From: Clostridiales bacterium
Lineage (GTDB): Bacteria; Bacillota; Clostridia; Lachnospirales; Lachnospiraceae
Reading direction: 5' to 3'
NCBI GenBank assembly: GCA_022770525.1
Contig: JALEHN010000066.1
Coordinates: 48,614-112,613 of the forward strand
Length of the DNA stretch: 64,000 bases
Positions 8,883-17,181 of this stretch are shown here, in pieces. Under the pieces are notes generated by a model. That model was not told the DNA's origin. It searched no databases and saw only the letters and a list, made by a program, of their open reading frames with translations. Each line of letters starts with the position of its first letter. The first letter of the stretch is position 1. The translations under genes and the position numbers were made by a program.

Positions 8883-10106
8883 TTAATCTTTAACGCTTAC
8901 GGTCCGGCTCAGATGACAAGGCATATACCTATCGATAATCTCTCTGCTCCGGCTTAAGTACTTTTGTGCAAGCTGTACCTGCTTTTCATTAAATGCAGGT
9001 GCAGCATTTTTAATTTCCGATATCTCCTGATGATTTTGGGGTGCTGTAAAATAAATCGTTCCCGTATACGCTTTGGCCAGCGCTTTCATATTTTCACAAC
9101 TGACTTTAAGTACAGATAATCTGCGCTCTGTCAGTGCCTTATCTAAAAAAAGCGCTTCGTCACACCTGTGGTCGATGGCATACTGAAGCGGGACGCCAAA
9201 CCGGCTGCAGTACCGATACATATTTCCGGCTGACGAATCATACTGACGACCGAGAATCGTTTTAAATCCATAAGATTGCAATTTTAAAACGACTGCCCGC
9301 ACAAGCCGCTCAAGTCCCACATCGAAACGGATATGCACCGTCTTTTCTTTTAAGGTATCCACACCTTCTTTTTTTGCCATACACACATAATCTTCTGCCG
9401 CTTCTAAAGCTGCCGCATCAATCTCCGACTGAGTTTTACGCCGCATCATAGCCGCTAAATTCAGTTCATGACTGCCGATATAAGAACCATACCGGTATAA
9501 ATAGCCATCATCCTCCAGATTTTTGTTCATTACAATGTCCGTTATAAAATCAAGGGAATCGTCAATCTGTTCCCGCAGTCTGTAAGACAGTGTCACATCA
9601 CTGTAATCACTGATAAACCAGTACAGCGCCTGGCGGATCAGCTTCGGGTCAGGCATTTTTTCAGTCTCAAAATAATTATAAATTTCTATAAATAATTCCA
9701 TATAGATGGTCATATCTGCCCGTCGGCATTCCCAGGCAAATATAATCATCAATCGGAGTTTTGCATACAGTGCCGACAAAAGCAGTCCGTAGTCCTGCCC
9801 GAGAACACGAACAGCATATATCGGATTGGCATAGCTTGTTTTGTAGTTTTCATGAACAATGTCTCTATAAACCATATCATGAAGATGCTTAAGCTTTGCG
9901 ATATCCGCGTCTATAAGTTCATCCCGCTCGACACTTAAGATTAATCTGTCCATCATCAGGATAAAATTCGCTGTTTTCAGGAAATAATCCTCAAAATCCG
10001 GGCTTACCGTATGATCAGTCACGATCAGGGCGATGCGTTCAGCCGCAAGATCATATCTTTCCCGAAGCCGGTCATTTTCTTTCTTAAATAACTCTCTATA
10101 ACTCAT
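8883..10106 (-). CDS. M29-type aminopeptidase family protein lacking its C-terminal catalytic domain
   Basis: The 407 residues match, from memory of Lachnospiraceae proteins, the long N-terminal helical region of a roughly 700-residue protein that ends in an M29 (aminopeptidase T-like) domain. Recognisable blocks are TVHIRFDVGLERLVRA (about 255-270) and YAIDHRCDEALFLDK (about 318-332). The frame stops just where the linker to the metallopeptidase domain would begin, and no catalytic domain remains. The stop lies back-to-back with the AAA+ gene. I infer truncation by an insertion or recombination at 8882/8883. It overlaps the VanZ-like gene by 11 bases. A standalone role is possible but less likely. 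Confidence 0.65.
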   Translation of the reverse strand: MSYRELFKKENDRLRERYDLAAERIALIVTDHTVSPDFEDYFLKTANFILMMDRLILSVERDELIDADIAKLKHLHDMVYRDIVHENYKTSYANPIYAVRVLGQDYGLLLSALYAKLRLMIIFAWECRRADMTIYMELFIEIYNYFETEKMPDPKLIRQALYWFISDYSDVTLSYRLREQIDDSLDFITDIVMNKNLEDDGYLYRYGSYIGSHELNLAAMMRRKTQSEIDAAALEAAEDYVCMAKKEGVDTLKEKTVHIRFDVGLERLVRAVVLKLQSYGFKTILGRQYDSSAGNMYRYCSRFGVPLQYAIDHRCDEALFLDKALTERRLSVLKVSCENMKALAKAYTGTIYFTAPQNHQEISEIKNAAPAFNEKQVQLAQKYLSRSREIIDRYMPCHLSRTVSVKD

Positions 10107-10548
10107 TTTTCTTCCTTATTACATCCAATATCTTAAATACTGCATATCCGATCAGTCCGCCAAGCGTATTCAGCAAAAGATCATCCACGTCAAAGCTTCC
10201 CACACGGCATAAAAGCTGAATCGTTTCAATACAAAAGCTGAGCATGAATGTCAGTATCAGCATCTTCATCACAACTCTTGATTTCCGGCTGATGACCGGA
10301 ACAATAAACCCAAAAGGCGAAAACACAAAAACATTACCGAATAAATTCAGCAGTACTGCCTTAAATCCAATCACTTCACGGTATTCTAAAAAGCGCCGTA
10401 TTTCTTTAAACGGCACAAAATTGTAATGATAACCGCTTGATATTTGTGTTCTTCCGTACGTTTCACTGAAAAAACATACATAGGCCAGCGCTGACATATA
10501 TAATACCAGAAAAACAGCCGACACAATTTTTATATTTTTATAATTCAT
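10096..10548 (-). CDS. VanZ family membrane protein
   Basis: This is a 150-residue membrane protein of the VanZ family. It has a hydrophobic N-terminal segment, then the family blocks NLFGNVFVFSPFGF (about 69-82) and CIETIQLL...FDVDDLLLNTLGG (about 105-130), with four transmembrane segments in all. VanZ relatives are associated with glycopeptide or lipoglycopeptide tolerance, but most, like this one, lie outside van clusters and have no known job. It precedes the truncated aminopeptidase with an 11-base overlap, so the two are co-translated. Confidence 0.88.
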   Translation of the reverse strand: MNYKNIKIVSAVFLVLYMSALAYVCFFSETYGRTQISSGYHYNFVPFKEIRRFLEYREVIGFKAVLLNLFGNVFVFSPFGFIVPVISRKSRVVMKMLILTFMLSFCIETIQLLCRVGSFDVDDLLLNTLGGLIGYAVFKILDVIRKKNEL

Positions 10549-10604
10549 GACAACCTACAAAGCCTCCCGTTCTGACAATGCCCGAAGTTGTAACTGCATT
10601 TAAA

Positions 10605-10629
10605 TGCCCCGCGTAAAACCCGCGGGGCA
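10605..10629 (-). terminator. Hairpin after the pyrE/small membrane protein unit
   Basis: Perfect 9-bp GC-rich arms (10605-10613 and 10621-10629) with a 7-base loop. Read leftward it is followed by a weak T-rich stretch. It lies 16 bases after the small membrane protein's stop. Confidence 0.65.
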
Positions 10630-10644
10630 CTCAATGCATATTGT

Positions 10645-10797
10645 CTAAAAAATAATTTTCTTTTTACTGCTCAGCAGACGGGCACCGCTGACAATCGAAA
10701 TCACACCGACTGTAACACCTGCAATTATGGAAATAATACCAAAAACAAGGTTTGCTATGCCTGTATTTTTCATTGTTTTATAAATTTTTTCCTGCAC
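10645..10797 (-). CDS. Small membrane protein (50 aa), function unknown
   Basis: A 50-residue protein beginning QEKIYKTMKNTGIANLVFG after the initiator, with one long hydrophobic stretch (VFGIISIIAGVTVGVISIVSGA) and a basic tail. Start choice: GTG at 10797 has a perfect GGGGAGG 7 bases upstream. The frame also runs to an ATG at 10830 with a weaker GGAG inside the end of pyrE. I prefer the GTG because related small proteins, as I recall them, begin at this point. It is co-transcribed with pyrE and ends before a GC-rich hairpin. No function is assignable. Confidence 0.65.
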   Translation of the reverse strand: MQEKIYKTMKNTGIANLVFGIISIIAGVTVGVISIVSGARLLSSKKKIIF

Positions 10798-10831
10798 AGA
10801 AATGCCTCCCCGGTTTTTATCATTTTTCATA

Positions 10832-11506
10832 TTATTTCACTCCATACTGCTCGTAATACGTATCAATTGCCGCTTTTAATGTATCATCAATGATGACTTC
10901 GCCTTTATACGGTTTATTATAAAGATGCTCCACAACATCTGCCATCGATACAATCGCATTGGCCTCAAAGCCGTATTTTTCGCGAATCTCATCAAGGGCA
11001 CTCTGTGTGCCTTTGCCTTTTTCCATGCGGTTTAATGAAACCATAAGTCCTTTGATTTCAACATCGCCCTGTGCCTGAATAATAGGGAATGTCTCTTCAA
11101 TGGACTTTCCGGAAGTTGTCACATCTTCGATAATCACAACTCTGTCACCGTCCTTGATCGGGCTTCCAAGTAAAATACCCACATCGCCGTGATCCTTAAC
11201 TTCCTTACGATTTGAACAATAACGGATATCTTTTCCGTAAAGCTCGCTGATAGCCATCGTCGTTGCCACTGCAAGTGGAATGCCTTTATATGCAGGTCCG
11301 AATAATACATCAAAATCCAGTCCGTAATGATCATGAATGGCTCTTGCATAATATTCACCCAGTTTACGCAGCTGTGTTCCTGTCACATATGCACCCGCAT
11401 TCATAAAAAACGGTGATTTTCTGCCGCTCTTTAATGTAAATTCACCAAACTTAAGCACTTTGCTGTCTACCATGAACTCTATAAACTCTTTTTTATACTG
11501 ATCCAT
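10832..11506 (-). CDS. pyrE: Orotate phosphoribosyltransferase
   Basis: This enzyme joins orotate and PRPP to give orotidine 5'-phosphate in de novo pyrimidine synthesis, in the cytoplasm. With the start at 11506 the protein is 224 aa, normal for the family. The PRPP-binding motif VVIIEDVTTSGK is at 123-134, and the N-terminal FGEFTLKSGRKSPFF block (20-34) is diagnostic. The frame extends to 11602, but AGGAGA sits 7 bases before the ATG at 11506. It has its own promoter, stands apart from the rest of the pyr pathway here, and is followed by a small membrane protein. Confidence 0.95.
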   Translation of the reverse strand: MDQYKKEFIEFMVDSKVLKFGEFTLKSGRKSPFFMNAGAYVTGTQLRKLGEYYARAIHDHYGLDFDVLFGPAYKGIPLAVATTMAISELYGKDIRYCSNRKEVKDHGDVGILLGSPIKDGDRVVIIEDVTTSGKSIEETFPIIQAQGDVEIKGLMVSLNRMEKGKGTQSALDEIREKYGFEANAIVSMADVVEHLYNKPYKGEVIIDDTLKAAIDTYYEQYGVK

Positions 11507-11551
11507 CTTATTTTCTCCTCTCTGGGCCTGATTCCGTCTTTCACTCTTTCT

Positions 11552-11580
11552 ATTATGGTATATAATGAGATTTATTTCAA
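11552..11580 (-). promoter_or_regulatory. Promoter of pyrE
   Basis: Reading leftward: TTGAAA (11580-11575), 17 bp, CATAAT (11557-11552), 46 bases before the pyrE ATG. Confidence 0.7.
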
Positions 11581-11662
11581 TACAAAACTTAAAAAAACGC
11601 AAAAATTTTATGATTCATTCACCTTTTTGCCAGTACAATATCCATCAAAATCATTTTACAGC

Positions 11663-11691
11663 TTGACAAAGAAATATCTGCTAACTATACT
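11663..11691 (+). promoter_or_regulatory. Promoter of the cation antiporter gene
   Basis: A consensus TTGACA (11663-11668), 17 bp, and TATACT (11686-11691). It lies in the divergent gap with pyrE. The leader before the ATG at 11743 is about 45 nt and contains AAAGGAAGG. Confidence 0.8.
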
Positions 11692-11742
11692 AATGATACT
11701 GACAAACAATAATGTTTTTATTAACAAAGGAAGGTTTTTATT

Positions 11743-12744
11743 ATGCAGACTCTATTAACCTATATATTTCTTGTGCTGGGTTTTGTTTTTCTCGTCAAGG
11801 GTGCTGACTGGTTTGTCGGCGGAAGTTCAGCCGTCGCAAGACTTCTTCACGTACCAAGTATTATTATCGGTCTGACCATCGTTGCCTTTGGCACAAGCGC
11901 GCCTGAACTGGCCGTCAGTCTTACTGCCGCCCTGTCCGGTTCCAATGATATTGCCATCGGTAATGTTGTCGGTTCCAACTTTTTTAATCTTTTGATGGTT
12001 GTCGGTGTCTGCGCGCTGATCAAACCGATGCAGATTCAGGAAAACATCTTGAAAAAAGAATTTCCGTTTTCAATTATCTGCGGCATTGTGCTGCTGATCC
12101 TGTCACTAAACTTCGGACAGGGTTATACCATCGGACATATTGACGGCTTCATACTTCTTGCTGTTTTTGTATTATTTGTTTCCATGCAAATCAAAAGTGC
12201 TCTAAAAGCAAAAAAAGCTTCCGGTCACGCGATTATGGTCGAATCACCGGAAGTAAAAGCAGCAGAACTTGAAGATGATACACCGGACCGTATGATGCCG
12301 CCGTTTATGAGCGTCCTTTTAATTATTGTCGGGCTTGCCCTTGTTGTCATCGGCGGTGACATGGTCGTTGACAGCGCCACTGAAATCGCCCGTTCACTTG
12401 GTTTAAGCGAGGCATTTATCGGCCTGACGGTTGTTGCTTTCGGTACATCGCTGCCTGAACTTGTAACTTCCATCGTTGCATCAAAAAAAGGCGAGAATGA
12501 ACTCGCCCTTGGAAACGTCATCGGATCCAACATCTTCAACATTCTGCTGATTATCGGCGCCTCAGCGGCAATTACACCGATGAACGTTGCATTTTCAAGC
12601 ATTATCGACCTTATTTTAATGACAGCTGTCAGCATCATTACGCTGGTGATTGCATGGCGCGGCAAAAATATCAACCGTATCGAAGGCGGTATCATGGTTG
12701 CCATGTATTTAACCTATGTCGGCTATCTTCTGTCACAGATATAA
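11743..12744 (+). CDS. Calcium/sodium antiporter (CaCA family, YrbG-like)
   Basis: This is a 333-residue integral membrane exchanger. The two inverted alpha-repeats that form the ion site are plain: GTSAPELAVS followed by GNVVGSNFFN (about 48-85), and GTSLPELVTS followed by GNVIGSNIFN (about 236-270). About ten transmembrane segments flank a short charged cytosolic loop (around 150-185). Likely role: export of Ca2+ or a related divalent cation in exchange for Na+ or H+. It is monocistronic, with its own promoter and terminator. Confidence 0.92.
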   Translation: MQTLLTYIFLVLGFVFLVKGADWFVGGSSAVARLLHVPSIIIGLTIVAFGTSAPELAVSLTAALSGSNDIAIGNVVGSNFFNLLMVVGVCALIKPMQIQENILKKEFPFSIICGIVLLILSLNFGQGYTIGHIDGFILLAVFVLFVSMQIKSALKAKKASGHAIMVESPEVKAAELEDDTPDRMMPPFMSVLLIIVGLALVVIGGDMVVDSATEIARSLGLSEAFIGLTVVAFGTSLPELVTSIVASKKGENELALGNVIGSNIFNILLIIGASAAITPMNVAFSSIIDLILMTAVSIITLVIAWRGKNINRIEGGIMVAMYLTYVGYLLSQI

Positions 12745-12770
12745 GTGCTGCACCCTGATTGCCATTTAAT

Positions 12771-12823
12771 AAGCCCCTTAAAATCATATCCTGTGCTGTT
12801 TGATATGACTTTAAGGGGCTTTT
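12771..12823 (+). terminator. Terminator of the antiporter gene
   Basis: Arms of about 20 bases (12771-12790 and 12802-12820) pair with one imperfection around an 11-base loop. The right arm ends in GGGGCTTTT. Confidence 0.8.
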
Positions 12824-12834
12824 GATTGTGAACT

Positions 12835-12858
12835 CCCCGGTCATTTAAATTACCGGGG
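12835..12858. terminator. Second hairpin between convergent genes
   Basis: CCCCGGT (12835-12841) pairs with ACCGGGG (12852-12858) over a 10-base loop. An interrupted T-rich run follows on the plus side. It lies 17 bases after the RHH gene's stop, so it may serve either strand. Confidence 0.45.
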
Positions 12859-12875
12859 TTTCCCGCTTTTTTATT

Positions 12876-13076
12876 CTAAATATCCAGCTTTGGCGGTACG
12901 TCAAATTCATTCGGTGTATATTTCCCATTCTTTTTACGCTGTCTTACGCATTCGGTCAGCAAATATTCAATCTGTCCGTTGACCGAACGGAAATCATCTT
13001 CTGCCCATGCGGCGATGGCATCATAAAGTTTCGCCGAAAGTCTTAACGGTACCTGCTTTTTCTTTTCATCTGCCAT
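12876..13076 (-). CDS. Arc-like ribbon-helix-helix protein
   Basis: A 66-residue protein with [32 protein letters not shown] (a beta-strand followed by two helices), the pattern of Arc/MetJ-type ribbon-helix-helix DNA-binding proteins. It starts 3 bases after the stop of the SPFH gene, so it is co-translated with it. In Firmicutes this small protein commonly accompanies an SPFH-domain protein. It is not obviously an antitoxin, since no toxin gene is adjacent. DNA target unknown. Confidence 0.8.
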   Translation of the reverse strand: MADEKKKQVPLRLSAKLYDAIAAWAEDDFRSVNGQIEYLLTECVRQRKKNGKYTPNEFDVPPKLDI

Positions 13077-13079
13077 AGT

Positions 13080-14099
13080 TTAATATAAGCTTCCTGAATT
13101 TACAACAGGCTGTGCATCATGGTTGCCGCATAATACAACTAATAAATTAGATACCATAGCCGCTTTACGTTCTTCATCCAGTGTCACGATATCATGCTCA
13201 TTCAGACGTTCCAATGCCATCTCCACCATGCCGACAGCACCGTCGACAATCATCTTTCTTGCGTCAATAATGGCTGAAGCCTGCTGTCTTTGGAGCATCA
13301 CCGCTGCAATTTCAGGCGCATATGCCAGATATGTAATGCGTGCCTCAATAATCTCAAGTCCTGCTTCCGTCACCTTTTGCTGAATTTCATCTCTGATCCG
13401 GGACGCCACTGTCTCGCTGGAACCTCTTAAACTGCCCTCATCAGCCACGCCGTCACCGGTCGTATCCACATTCGGCGCCACATCGTATGGATAAATCCGA
13501 ACAATGTTTCTTAATGCACTGTCACACTGCAGCGAGAGATATTCTTTATAGTTATCCACATTAAAGACCGCTTTCGCCGTATCAACGACCCGCCACATGA
13601 CAGCAATGCCGATTTCCACCGGATTACCGAGACAATCATTGATTTTCTGACGATTATTATTCAGTGTCATAATCTTTAATGAAACCTTTTTGTTTGTACC
13701 CGCAGATGACGATGCTGCTGTGTCCTGTGTCAGCGCCGTAAGGTTCCCTCTGCGGCTGTCTACATCGCCGCTCTGGTTCAGTTTTGTCTTTGCTGCCGGA
13801 TTCACTGATGTGCAGAAAGGATTGACAAAATAAAAACCTTCGTTTTTAATGGTTCCGACATATTTACCAAAAAGTGTCAGTACAAGTGCTTCCTGAGGCT
13901 TTAAAACCTTTAGACCCATCCACGGAATCCAGCCAACACAAAGCCATACTGCACAGATAATCAGTAACACCGGAAGTCCTCCCTTTTCCGTAATAATGAT
14001 GCCTAAAATCAGTCCCGCCACTGCCGCAATATACAATGCCGCAGTAACCAGCAATACAAGCATACCATTTTTCTTATTACTTAAAATCTTTTCCTCCAT
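13080..14099 (-). CDS. SPFH-domain membrane protein
   Basis: This is a 339-residue stomatin/prohibitin/flotillin-type protein, probably a membrane-anchored oligomeric scaffold. Two hydrophobic segments occupy about residues 12-60, followed by the SPFH domain from about 65 (start [18 protein letters not shown]), the strand block [17 protein letters not shown] (about 165-182), and a C-terminal helical region. ATG 14099 is chosen because GGTGG lies 7 bases upstream; the in-frame ATG at 14117 has no ribosome site. It is followed by an RHH protein 3 bases downstream. Role not established. Confidence 0.85.
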   Translation of the reverse strand: MEEKILSNKKNGMLVLLVTAALYIAAVAGLILGIIITEKGGLPVLLIICAVWLCVGWIPWMGLKVLKPQEALVLTLFGKYVGTIKNEGFYFVNPFCTSVNPAAKTKLNQSGDVDSRRGNLTALTQDTAASSSAGTNKKVSLKIMTLNNNRQKINDCLGNPVEIGIAVMWRVVDTAKAVFNVDNYKEYLSLQCDSALRNIVRIYPYDVAPNVDTTGDGVADEGSLRGSSETVASRIRDEIQQKVTEAGLEIIEARITYLAYAPEIAAVMLQRQQASAIIDARKMIVDGAVGMVEMALERLNEHDIVTLDEERKAAMVSNLLVVLCGNHDAQPVVNSGSLY

Positions 14100-14276
14100 A
14101 ATAGAACCACCTTTCATTTTGATATCATAATGATATCACTCTGACATATCTTTGTCAAGCCATATCTGACAATTTCTCACCGCAATCTTTATGACAGCAT
14201 TTTCCTGTGATGGCGCTCTCCGACGACGAAGTTTACCTTGAATGACACTTTCCTGTGACAGCGTTTTCCGGCGCAC

Positions 14277-14319
14277 TAAAAGCGGCTGCCCATACCTTTT
14301 TTGGTACGGCAGCCGCTTT
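14277..14319 (-). terminator. Terminator of the NifH-like/deacylase/pot operon
   Basis: Perfect 12-bp GC-rich arms (14279-14290 and 14308-14319), with an inner TACC/GGTA extension and a six-base loop. Reading leftward the hairpin is followed by TTTT. The 276 bases between the SPFH and potD genes hold this, the 33-bp duplication at 14345-14410, and a looser pair of about 26-base direct repeats near 14200 and 14249. No gene is seen there. Confidence 0.75.
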
Positions 14320-14344
14320 ATCATTTTCACTTATTCATTTGATC

Positions 14345-14410
14345 AGTCACACGCATCTTTAAATTCTGTTCAATTTTAGTCACACGCATCTTTAAATTCT
14401 GTCCAGTTTT
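14345..14410. repeat. 33-bp tandem duplication of the potD 3' end
   Basis: Two adjacent 33-base copies (14345-14377 and 14378-14410) differ at two positions. The right copy contains the last codons and stop of potD (encoding TEFKDACD); the left copy repeats them after the stop. It keeps codon phase, since 33 is 11 codons. Confidence 0.9.
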
Positions 14411-15500
14411 TATTAAATGCTTCATCCGCTTCCTGGCTGACATTCTGGATAATCTCTCCCTTTGTGACAGAATCAGGCACAACAAGGTCAGGATTTACAA
14501 GGTCATCCGCTGCTTTTGTTGTGCAGTAGTATCCAAGAAAGTCAAAACACTGCGCTGAAACTTCCGGCTCAAGCAGATAATTAAGGAATTCATTGGCAGC
14601 CTTGGCATTTGGCGCCTGACTCGGAATGAAACCGGCCATGATGCCAAAGCCCAGACCTTCCTTAGGATAAACAACTTTAAGATCCGGATTTTCTGCCATA
14701 ACCTGTGTCACCTGAGATGTATACAAAAATGCCACTGCTGCTTCACCGTTTAACAGGGCGTTTTGTGTGTTATCATCCTGGATCATACGAACATTTGGCG
14801 CAAGATCAAGCAGTTTTTTGCCGGCTTCTTCAATCACAGCAACATCTTCTGTATTCATTGACTGGCCCATAGACAGCAGTGTAATGCCATTGATGACACG
14901 GTAGTTTGCAGTCAGCGCTACCTTATCTTCCAATTCCGGATTCCACAGATCCTCATAGCCTGTAATTTCAAAACCGACCTGTTCAGGATCATATACGATC
15001 AGAGGAATACCTGCGCCGTAAGGCACTGTATATTTATCCTCAGGATCATAAAACTGTCCCTGATACAGCGGGTTGATATTTCCGAAATTTGTCACTGTGT
15101 CTTTGTCAATTTCCTGAACAAGACCTGCCTGTACGGCCTGCTCAATGATGTAGTCATCGGCAATGACAAGGTCATAAGTGCCGCCCTCTGCCTGTGAAAG
15201 CTTTTCAAGCATTGTTTCGTCAGTGTCAAAATTTGAATAAACGATTTCAATACCTGTCTTTTCTGTAAAGCCATCGAGAACTTCCTGTGGGAACATGCCT
15301 TCCCATGTATATAATATAAGTTCTCCGCCTTCTTTGGCTGCATCGTCTGATGCCGCTGTGTCATTTGCAGCTGTATTTTCCGATGCCGCCTGATTGGTAT
15401 CTGCACCATCTGCTGCCGGTGCATTGCTGCTGCCGCATGCAGCCATTGAAAATACAAGAGCCGCAGCACATAAGCTGCTCATAATTCTTCTTTTCATCAT
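14376..15500 (-). CDS. potD: Spermidine/putrescine ABC transporter substrate-binding lipoprotein
   Basis: This is a 374-residue extracytoplasmic binding protein that delivers polyamines to PotBC. The signal peptide ends in a lipobox SMAAC with Cys22, followed by a Ala/Asp/Asn-rich tether (about 25-60) and a SBP_bac_8-type domain starting ELILYTWEGMFPQEVL, the usual PotD opening. It ends the operon, 19 bases after potC. The ribosome site is GGAGG. The last 11 codons and stop are tandemly duplicated just downstream. Polyamine specificity is by family; the exact ligand is not shown. Confidence 0.92.
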   Translation of the reverse strand: MMKRRIMSSLCAAALVFSMAACGSSNAPAADGADTNQAASENTAANDTAASDDAAKEGGELILYTWEGMFPQEVLDGFTEKTGIEIVYSNFDTDETMLEKLSQAEGGTYDLVIADDYIIEQAVQAGLVQEIDKDTVTNFGNINPLYQGQFYDPEDKYTVPYGAGIPLIVYDPEQVGFEITGYEDLWNPELEDKVALTANYRVINGITLLSMGQSMNTEDVAVIEEAGKKLLDLAPNVRMIQDDNTQNALLNGEAAVAFLYTSQVTQVMAENPDLKVVYPKEGLGFGIMAGFIPSQAPNAKAANEFLNYLLEPEVSAQCFDFLGYYCTTKAADDLVNPDLVVPDSVTKGEIIQNVSQEADEAFNKNWTEFKDACD

Positions 15501-15519
15501 CTTTCCTCCTGAAAAATAT

Positions 15520-16305
15520 TTATATCTTACCCTCTGTTTTTCTTGAAAAAACAGAAGAAATAAGCAAAACTAAAATAACAACAACAAGAATAATCGTGCA
15601 CAGTGCGTTGATTTCCGGTGTCACACCGGTTTTTAACTGTGTATAAATTTTAATCGGCAGCGTATTCACCTTCGGACTGTTGACAAAAATACTGATGACC
15701 ACATCATCAAATGACATGGCAAAGGCAAGGATACAGCCTGATATCACCGCCGGTGTAATCAGCGGCAGTGTAATATCAAAAAATGCTCTTGCCGGAGCTG
15801 CACCAAGGTCTAAGGCCGCCTCCTCCAGAGATTTATCAATGCCCACAAGTCTCGCTTTAACCATCATAAAAATATACGGTATACAAAATGCCGTGTGGGC
15901 AATCACCAGTGTTACCATACCAAACGGCAGCTTCAACAGTGAAAAAAACGCCAGAAAAACCATACCAAGAATAATTTCAGGCACCATAATCGGTACGGTT
16001 GACAAATACTCGATCATTCCCCTGGATTTATAATGCACTCTGGCCATGCCAAGGGCGCCGAGGGTACCGATCACCGCAGACACACCGCAGCTGATGACAC
16101 CAAGAATAAGGCTGTTGACAAGCGCCTCTCTGATTCCCTTATCTTTAAATAGTGCTTCATACCATTTTAACGAGAAACCGTTCCACGAAACAGTGAGCTT
16201 TGACTCATTAAATGAGAAAATAACAACCATAACGATTGGAAGGTAGGTAATCACCAGTACAATCACCAGGTAGAGAATTGACCAGTTCAATTTTTTGCGT
16301 TTCAT
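15520..16305 (-). CDS. potC: Spermidine/putrescine ABC transporter permease PotC
   Basis: This is a 261-residue inner-membrane permease with six hydrophobic segments and the EAA coupling loop (EEAALDLGAAPARAFFDITLPLI, in two short blocks near residues 160-182) that contacts the PotA ATPase. Its ATG overlaps the potB stop as ATGA, so the two are translationally coupled. It forms the channel with PotB for polyamine uptake. Confidence 0.93.
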   Translation of the reverse strand: MKRKKLNWSILYLVIVLVITYLPIVMVVIFSFNESKLTVSWNGFSLKWYEALFKDKGIREALVNSLILGVISCGVSAVIGTLGALGMARVHYKSRGMIEYLSTVPIMVPEIILGMVFLAFFSLLKLPFGMVTLVIAHTAFCIPYIFMMVKARLVGIDKSLEEAALDLGAAPARAFFDITLPLITPAVISGCILAFAMSFDDVVISIFVNSPKVNTLPIKIYTQLKTGVTPEINALCTIILVVVILVLLISSVFSRKTEGKI

Positions 16306-17159
16306 CAGAACATACCCTCCAAATCTTTTGTATGCGTAATACTGCGATATAAATAAATCATCAGTGTCGTAAGAATCATCAAAACGACAGCCAGAGCCGC
16401 CGCAAACGGCCAGTTGCTTCCTCGTGTCAGCTGATCCTGGATCAGACTTCCCACAAGGACAATTTTATTTCCGCCGAGAATGTCCGCGATAAAAAACAGA
16501 CCCATGGACGGCACAAAAGTAAGGATCACACCGGACAAAAGACCCGGCAGTGTCAGTTTCAGTGTTACTGTCAAAAATGCCTTCGGCGCTGACGCCCCCA
16601 GATCCCTTGCCGCTTCCACAAGTGACCAGTCCATTTTCTCCACACTGGAATAAACAGCAAGAATCATAAACGGCAAAAGGGCATAAACCATACCGATTAC
16701 AACAGCCGGATATGAATACAATATTTTTAAAGGCTCATCAATAATACCGACAGCAAGCAAAATTTTGTTAAACAGCCCCTTCACCTGAAGTATGATAATC
16801 CATCCGTACATACGGATCAGCGAACTGGTCCAAAACGGTATCATGATGAGAAACATCAAAAGCTTCTTTCCTCTCGCTGACAACTTCGCCATAAAATATC
16901 CGAAAGGATAACCGATCAGAACAACAAAAATCGTTGTCATAAACGCCATCTGAAAGGACTGGACAAAACACCGGACATAGACCGGATCTGCCATCTTTGT
17001 AAAATTTTCAAGGGTAAACTGCCATGTCACACCGATGCCGTCGTTATTTGTGGCAAAGCTCAAGGCGACCATATAAATCAGCGGTCCCAGCACAAAGATC
17101 AATGTAAAAATATACAGCGGCGCCACACAAAGCCACCATTTATTGCGTCTTTTCATCAT
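16305..17159 (-). CDS. potB: Spermidine/putrescine ABC transporter permease PotB
   Basis: A 284-residue permease with six transmembrane segments and an EAA loop (VEAARDLGASAPKAFLTVTL, about 190-209). The frame is open to 17291, but the first 44 codons overlap potA and have no ribosome site. The ATG at 17159 follows GGAAGG and gives the canonical basic MMKRRNKWW start. It lies 22 bases after potA and overlaps potC by 4 bases. Confidence 0.92.
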   Translation of the reverse strand: MMKRRNKWWLCVAPLYIFTLIFVLGPLIYMVALSFATNNDGIGVTWQFTLENFTKMADPVYVRCFVQSFQMAFMTTIFVVLIGYPFGYFMAKLSARGKKLLMFLIMIPFWTSSLIRMYGWIIILQVKGLFNKILLAVGIIDEPLKILYSYPAVVIGMVYALLPFMILAVYSSVEKMDWSLVEAARDLGASAPKAFLTVTLKLTLPGLLSGVILTFVPSMGLFFIADILGGNKIVLVGSLIQDQLTRGSNWPFAAALAVVLMILTTLMIYLYRSITHTKDLEGMF

Positions 17160-17181
17160 ATAAATTTCCTTCCTGATTCGC

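Noticed and set aside
14136..14330. 64-codon minus-strand frame between potD and the SPFH gene
   Set aside because: Its first half is the operon terminator hairpin and the rest covers the direct repeats near 14200-14270; basic, biased composition and no ribosome site.
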